This document shows, piece by piece, positions 59,864-64,000 of a stretch of DNA of 64,000 nt. The translations under genes and the position numbers were made by a program. How positions within the stretch are numbered: position 1 is the stretch's first letter; every line of letters begins with the position of its first letter. The notes under the pieces are model-generated. The model did no database searches. It worked only from the letters and a program-made list of their open reading frames with translations, and was not told the DNA's origin. This DNA is from Mesorhizobium loti (lineage in GTDB: Bacteria; Pseudomonadota; Alphaproteobacteria; Rhizobiales; Rhizobiaceae), in NCBI GenBank assembly GCA_014189435.1, contig CP050293.1, forward strand, positions 6,391,001-6,455,000. The letters are read 5' to 3'.

Positions 59864-59924
59864 AAGGCGCGTTGTTCGGTGACCTCTGCGTTCCTTTTTC
59901 CGCCCTGCTTGCAGCGGCGGCCTG

Positions 59925-60737
59925 ATGGCAACGCCCGCCTCAACCTCCAAAGCCGACTTCCCCTGGTGGCTCGTCGTGGCCGTAACCATCGCGATCGCGG
60001 TGGCCGTCTTCGTCGCCACCAGCAACCTCTATGCCCAGGTGTTCGCCATCGTCGCCAAGGGCATCGGCATCACCGTCTTCGTCACCGTGGTCGCCTTCGT
60101 CCTGGCGTCAGCCATTGGGCTCGGCATCGCGCTGATGGGAATGTCGGGTTCACGGTGGCTGCGCCAGATCGCGCGCTTCTATGTCGAGATCATCCGCGGT
60201 GTGCCGATCCTGGTGCTTCTGTTCTGGATCGCCTTTGCCGGTGCGCCGGCCTTCGTCGCGGCCTGGAACGCGCTGACAGCGCCGCTGCAAAGCGCCGGCC
60301 TGTTCGGCGAGCTGTTGGTGCGCGACGTATCGCTGTTGTGGCGTGCCATCATGGCGCTGACCATCGGCTATTCGGCCTTCATCTCGGAGGTTTTCCGGGC
60401 CGGCATCCAGGCGGTCGAGAAGGGCCAGATCGAAGCGGCGAAGGCGCTCGGGCTGAGCCGGGCGCAACGCTTCCGGCTGATCGTGTTTCCGCAGGCGATC
60501 CGCACCATCCTGCCGCCGCTCGGCAATGATTTTGTCGCTTTGGTCAAGGATTCCTCGCTGGTCTCGGTACTCGGCGTCGCCGACATCACGCAGATGGGCA
60601 AGGTCTATGCCGCCGGCTCGTTCCGCTTCTTCGAGACCTATTCGATCGTTGCCTATATCTATCTCATCCTGACTGTCGGCTTGTCGCTGGCGCTGCGGGC
60701 GCTGGAACGGCGGTTGCGTCGTCAGCACGAGGAATAG
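59925..60737 (+). CDS. Amino-acid ABC transporter permease
   Basis: A 270-residue permease of the HisM/GlnP group. GIGITVFVTVVAFVLASAIG opens the transport domain, IIRGVPILVLLFWIAF follows, and the ATPase-contact EAA loop is QIEAAKALGLSRAQRFRLIV. FVALVKDSSLVSVLGVADIT matches the family. About six helices. It probably works with the upstream binding protein and an ATPase encoded elsewhere. Confidence 0.92.
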   Translation: MATPASTSKADFPWWLVVAVTIAIAVAVFVATSNLYAQVFAIVAKGIGITVFVTVVAFVLASAIGLGIALMGMSGSRWLRQIARFYVEIIRGVPILVLLFWIAFAGAPAFVAAWNALTAPLQSAGLFGELLVRDVSLLWRAIMALTIGYSAFISEVFRAGIQAVEKGQIEAAKALGLSRAQRFRLIVFPQAIRTILPPLGNDFVALVKDSSLVSVLGVADITQMGKVYAAGSFRFFETYSIVAYIYLILTVGLSLALRALERRLRRQHEE

Positions 60738-60791
60738 TTTTTCGGCGAAGACAGCGTTACGATCCCTCGGCATTCCCGTTGAGGAGGTCCC

Positions 60792-61427
60792 ATGATCGTC
60801 GACAAAGCCAATGCAGCGCTGGATTCCGTCTATGCGGCCGACACGCCGGAAGCGCTTGAAGAGGCCTATGCCGCATGGGCCGCGACCTATGACAGCGAGA
60901 CCGCCTCGCTCGGTTATCTCCTGCCTTTCCTGATCACTGCCTGGGTGGCGCGCCATGTGCCGGCGGGCGATGGACCCTTGCTCGATGCCGGCTGCGGCAC
61001 CGGCCTGTCGGGGCCGTCGCTGAAGGCGCTCGGCTACCCCGACATTGCCGGGCTCGATCTCTCGGACGACATGCTGAAGATCGCCGGCAGCCGCAATGCC
61101 CACAACGAGCTGAAACAGGCGATGCTGGGCGGGACGCTGCCATGGCCGGACGGGTATTTCCGCGCCTTCTTCTCGACCGGCGTGTTCACCATCAGCCATG
61201 CGCCGGCATCCGGCCTGCACGAGCTGGTGCGCATCACCCGCAAGGGCGGCCATGCCATCTTCACCGTGCGCGACCAGGTGTTCGAGAGTGGCGGCTTTCA
61301 GGCTGTCTTCGAAGAGTTGGCGCGGGCGAAGAGATGGCGACCCGTCGAGGAGAGCCCGTGGTTCCGCTGCTATGCGATCGCGGAGCCGGATGCGCTGGTG
61401 AAGACGTTTGTTTTCGAGGTGTTGTGA
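60792..61427 (+). CDS. Class I SAM-dependent methyltransferase
   Basis: A 211-residue methyltransferase with motif I LLDAGCGTGLSGPSL, acidic motif DIAGLDLSDDMLKIA, and the later TGVFTISHAPASGLHELVRI. The N-terminal YAAWAATYDSE is typical of the UbiE/Coq5-like group. Substrate unknown. The start ATG at 60792 has a gaggagg site. It is followed by a palindromic repeat. Confidence 0.9.
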   Translation: MIVDKANAALDSVYAADTPEALEEAYAAWAATYDSETASLGYLLPFLITAWVARHVPAGDGPLLDAGCGTGLSGPSLKALGYPDIAGLDLSDDMLKIAGSRNAHNELKQAMLGGTLPWPDGYFRAFFSTGVFTISHAPASGLHELVRITRKGGHAIFTVRDQVFESGGFQAVFEELARAKRWRPVEESPWFRCYAIAEPDALVKTFVFEVL

Positions 61428-61443
61428 GCGTTGCCGCGTTTCC

Positions 61444-61650
61444 TCGCCCCCGTGAAGCGGGGGAGAGGTGGCCCGCCGAAGCCGGGACGGAGAGGGGGAC
61501 GACATACGCGAAGCCAGAACCCGGTGAGGGACAAGGCGCGAGACGGGCCAGGATCGAAGCTATCAGGAGGCAACAAATTCCAGACGCCGCGCAGGCCCCT
61601 CTCCGTCCCGGCTTCGCCGGGCCACCTCTCCCCACTTCGTGGGGCGAGGA
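61444..61650. repeat. Palindromic repeat (family D-like) downstream of the methyltransferase
   Basis: Left arm ctcgcccccgtgaagcgggg ... aggtggcccgccgaagccgg; right arm gtcccggcttcgccgggcca ... ctctccccacttcgtggggc. A ~110-base centre separates them. It fills most of 61428-61702. Confidence 0.82.
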
Positions 61651-61702
61651 ACCCAAGTTCTGCGAAGACACGCCGCAATTGCCGAAAACCCAAAACATTG
61701 GT

Positions 61703-61831
61703 ATGAGCCACGCCATGGAAGAGCTTTTTGGCGATCCGGCCTACAAGGGGTTCGTGCTGCAGGACAGAAAACGCCTGCCGTCGCGCTTCTCCGCGCGCAT
61801 GTCCGGGGCGCTGACCAGCCGACTACCCTAG
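61703..61831 (+). CDS. Possible 42-residue protein upstream of leuC
   Basis: ATG at 61703 reads MSHAMEELFGDPAYKGFVLQ then DRKRLPSRFSARMSGALTSR to a stop at 61831. Codon third positions are GC-rich as in real genes here, and the peptide is not built from the adjacent repeat. There is no convincing ribosome site and no known family. It could be a leader peptide or chance. Confidence 0.35.
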   Translation: MSHAMEELFGDPAYKGFVLQDRKRLPSRFSARMSGALTSRLP

Positions 61832-61912
61832 GCCGACCTGTCCAGGTCGTTTCGCCGGGCCGAAAGTCAGACGTCTGCTCTTTCCCATTCTCATATCGAC
61901 GGATTTACGCAC

Positions 61913-63322
61913 ATGAGCGCACCGCGCACCCTCTACGACAAGATTTTCGACGACCATGTCGTCGACCGCCAGGACGACGGCACCTGCCTGCTCTACATCG
62001 ACCGCCACCTCGTCCATGAAGTGACCAGCCCGCAGGCCTTCGAAGGCCTGCGCATGACCGGCCGCAAAGTCCGGCATCCGGAAAAGACGCTGGCCGTGGT
62101 CGATCACAATGTCTCGACGTCGCCCGAGCGCAAGTTCGGCATCAAGAACGAGGAAAGCCGCATCCAGGTCGAGGCGCTGGCCAAGAACGCCAAGGATTTC
62201 GGCGTCGAATATTATTCCGAGAACGATATCCGCCAGGGCATCGTCCACATCATCGGCCCCGAGCAGGGCTTTACCCTGCCTGGCATGACCATCGTCTGCG
62301 GCGACAGCCACACCTCGACGCATGGCGCTTTCGGCGCGCTGGCGCACGGCATCGGCACGTCCGAGGTCGAGCATGTGCTGGCAACGCAGACGCTGATCCA
62401 GCGCAAGGCCAAGAACATGCTGGTGCGTGTCGACGGCCAGCTGCCGGAAGGCGTCACCGCCAAGGACATCATCCTGGCCATCATCGGCGAGATCGGCACC
62501 GCCGGCGGCACCGGCTATGTCATCGAATATGCCGGCGAAGCGATCCGTGCGCTGTCGATGGAAGGCCGCATGACGATCTGCAACATGTCGATCGAAGGCG
62601 GCGCGCGCGCCGGCCTGATCGCCGCCGACGAGACGACCTTCGCCTATGTCAAGGACAAGCCGCGCGCTCCGAAGGGCGCGGCCTGGGATGCGGCACTCGA
62701 ATACTGGAAGACGCTGCAGTCGGACGAGGGCGCGCATTTCGACAAGGTGATCGTGCTCGACGCGGCCAAGCTGCCGCCGATCGTCTCCTGGGGCTCCTCG
62801 CCCGAGGACGTCGTGTCGGTGCAAGGCATCGTGCCGAACCCGGACGATATCACCGATGAGAACAAGCGCACCTCCAAGCAGCGCGCGCTCGACTATATGG
62901 GTCTGACGCCGGGCACCAAGATCACCGATATCACGCTCGACCGCGTCTTCATCGGGTCCTGCACCAATGGCCGTATCGAGGATCTGCGCGCCGTCGCCAA
63001 GGTGGTCGAAGGCAAGACGGTCAGCCCGCATGTCGATGCGATGATCGTGCCGGGCTCCGGCCTGGTCAAGGAACAGGCGGAAGCTGAAGGCCTCGACAAG
63101 ATCTTCGTCGCCGCCGGCTTCGACTGGCGCGAGCCGGGCTGCTCGATGTGCCTTGCCATGAATGACGACCGGCTGAAGCCGCATGAGCGCTGCGCCTCGA
63201 CCTCGAACCGCAATTTCGAGGGACGTCAGGGTTTCAAGGGCCGCACCCATCTGGTGTCGCCGGCCATGGCGGCGGCGGCGGCGATCGCCGGCCACTTCGT
63301 CGACATCCGTGAGTGGAAGTAA
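61913..63322 (+). CDS. leuC: 3-isopropylmalate dehydratase large subunit
   Basis: LeuC with LeuD isomerises 2- to 3-isopropylmalate in leucine synthesis. The 469-residue aconitase-family protein has the iron-sulfur cysteines in [13 protein letters not shown] and [11 protein letters not shown], plus [20 protein letters not shown] and the start [21 protein letters not shown] strong terminator follows, so leuD is not co-transcribed here. Confidence 0.96.
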   Translation: MSAPRTLYDKIFDDHVVDRQDDGTCLLYIDRHLVHEVTSPQAFEGLRMTGRKVRHPEKTLAVVDHNVSTSPERKFGIKNEESRIQVEALAKNAKDFGVEYYSENDIRQGIVHIIGPEQGFTLPGMTIVCGDSHTSTHGAFGALAHGIGTSEVEHVLATQTLIQRKAKNMLVRVDGQLPEGVTAKDIILAIIGEIGTAGGTGYVIEYAGEAIRALSMEGRMTICNMSIEGGARAGLIAADETTFAYVKDKPRAPKGAAWDAALEYWKTLQSDEGAHFDKVIVLDAAKLPPIVSWGSSPEDVVSVQGIVPNPDDITDENKRTSKQRALDYMGLTPGTKITDITLDRVFIGSCTNGRIEDLRAVAKVVEGKTVSPHVDAMIVPGSGLVKEQAEAEGLDKIFVAAGFDWREPGCSMCLAMNDDRLKPHERCASTSNRNFEGRQGFKGRTHLVSPAMAAAAAIAGHFVDIREWK

Positions 63323-63353
63323 TTCCGGAGCGCCGAGCTTCGAACACATACCT

Positions 63354-63387
63354 GGCCCCGGACCGCTTTGCGCTCCGGGGCCTTTTC
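63354..63387 (+). terminator. Intrinsic terminator after leuC
   Basis: Stem ggccccgga / tccggggcc with an 11-base loop, then tttt, about 30 bases past the leuC stop. Confidence 0.85.
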
Positions 63388-63481
63388 ATCCGGTTCGTCC
63401 ACATAGTCGCCTGCGCTTAACCGCTTGTTTGCGCTTGCCCTCTAAGGTCTTCCCTGACGTAAGCGGGGAAATACCAGTCGT

Positions 63482-64000
63482 TTGGACACGGGTCTGCTCA
63501 TAGCGCTGCTCAACCCGACGATCGCGTTGGCGCTCGGCGCCGCGTTCCTCGTGCTATGGTCCTATCAACGTCACCGCCCCTATCTGGCCGTGCTGGGGAT
63601 CAGCTACGGTCTCTCGGCAGTCGGCTTCCTGCTGCAGTATTTCACCTTGCCGATCGGCATGCCGCTGACCAAGCTGGCGTCGAACATCTGCTTCACCATC
63701 GCCGGCTGCTGCCTGTCCAGCGCCATCGTTCACCGCTATGGCCGCAAGGTGCCCTATGTGGGGATCGGCGTGCTGGCGGGCGGCGGCTTGGCATCGTTGT
63801 GCTGGTTCCTGTTCGTCGCGCCGGATCTCACCTGGCGCATCCTGGCGATGAATTTCGCTTTCGGCGGTATCAGCCTTCTGGTCGCCGCCGAACTGCGCCC
63901 GGTGCGCAACAACGGTCCGACCGAAAAAATCCTGTTCGTGCTGTCGTTGCTTTCAGGCCTCAATTTCTTCGTGCGCACCCTTGTCGTCGTCATCGCGCAT
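63482..64000 (+). CDS. N-terminal membrane part of a sensor protein, probably a diguanylate cyclase (cut by window edge)
   Basis: From the TTG at 63482 an open frame of 173 codons runs to the end of the window: LDTGLLIALLNPTIALALGA, GISYGLSAVGFLLQYFTLPI, NICFTIAGCCLSSAIVHRYG and further helices, about six so far. This pattern of paired helices resembles the sensory N-terminus of rhizobial GGDEF proteins, but no GGDEF is within view, so the call is inference. A gcgggga site precedes the TTG. Confidence 0.6.
   Translation, partial: MDTGLLIALLNPTIALALGAAFLVLWSYQRHRPYLAVLGISYGLSAVGFLLQYFTLPIGMPLTKLASNICFTIAGCCLSSAIVHRYGRKVPYVGIGVLAGGGLASLCWFLFVAPDLTWRILAMNFAFGGISLLVAAELRPVRNNGPTEKILFVLSLLSGLNFFVRTLVVVIAH

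Overview
The window reads as high-GC chromosomal DNA from an alphaproteobacterium of the order Hyphomicrobiales. Mesorhizobium or a close relative is my best guess. The grounds are the order mdh-sucC-sucD-sucA-sucB-lpd, an Omp19-type protease-inhibitor lipoprotein of the Brucella kind, DUF1127, IalB and DUF2794 proteins, and several families of palindromic intergenic repeats typical of rhizobia. I saw no tRNA, rRNA, CRISPR array, prophage or intact insertion sequence. Assignment to genus is inference.

Layout. 1-6.5 kb: start of argG (cut by the window edge), a membrane MHYT-GGDEF-EAL protein, a LysE-type exporter, and a reverse-strand rlmN followed by three related small membrane proteins. 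6.8-18.9 kb: small envelope and metabolic genes (Met-rich periplasmic protein, IalB-like protein, phhB, tyrosine phosphatase, thpR), a tesA / ABC ATPase / large permease cluster, a Bax-inhibitor-like protein, a GNAT, DUF2794, DUF1223 and a ceramidase-like membrane protein. 18.9-24.2 kb: acnA facing away from a cytochrome c maturation cluster ccmA-ccmB-ccmD-ccmG that lacks ccmC. 24.4-28.3 kb: DUF1127, SMP-30-like lactonase, tautomerase, FMN reductase, PPOX-like protein and ispZ. 28.4-32.5 kb: dapF-mtaB-ftsY on the reverse strand. 32.8-37.4 kb: GNAT, secreted protein, metallo-hydrolase, omp19 and zapE. 38.1-50.0 kb: the TCA-cycle operon, with extra genes inside it. 50.4-53.6 kb: a Pro/Ala-rich membrane protein, a TraB remnant next to an intact TraB, DUF2867 and xerC. 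53.8-57.7 kb: rimM-trmD and rplS, separated by a DUF4160-DUF2442 pair and a TauE-like protein. 57.8-64 kb: ohr-ohrR, amino-acid ABC components, a methyltransferase, leuC and the start of a membrane sensor protein.

Most of the window is conserved housekeeping DNA. The unusual content is of three kinds. First, palindromic repeats lie not only between genes but inside ftsY, just after the start codon of the large ABC permease, and across the ccmA/ccmB junction. Second, there are gene-integrity problems: a one-base shortfall in an A run of sucA, the missing ccmC and a TraB remnant. Third, there are accessory insertions in core operons: cupin and DUF1579 between sucC and sucD, and DUF4160-DUF2442 behind two tandem palindromes between trmD and rplS. 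The last is the best candidate here for a small self-regulating system.

Functionally, the suc operon with mdh, acnA and lpd covers much of the TCA cycle. The ccm genes support cytochrome c assembly, and ohr-ohrR is an autoregulated peroxide-defence unit. Family assignments rest on recognising motifs by eye; no database search was possible.
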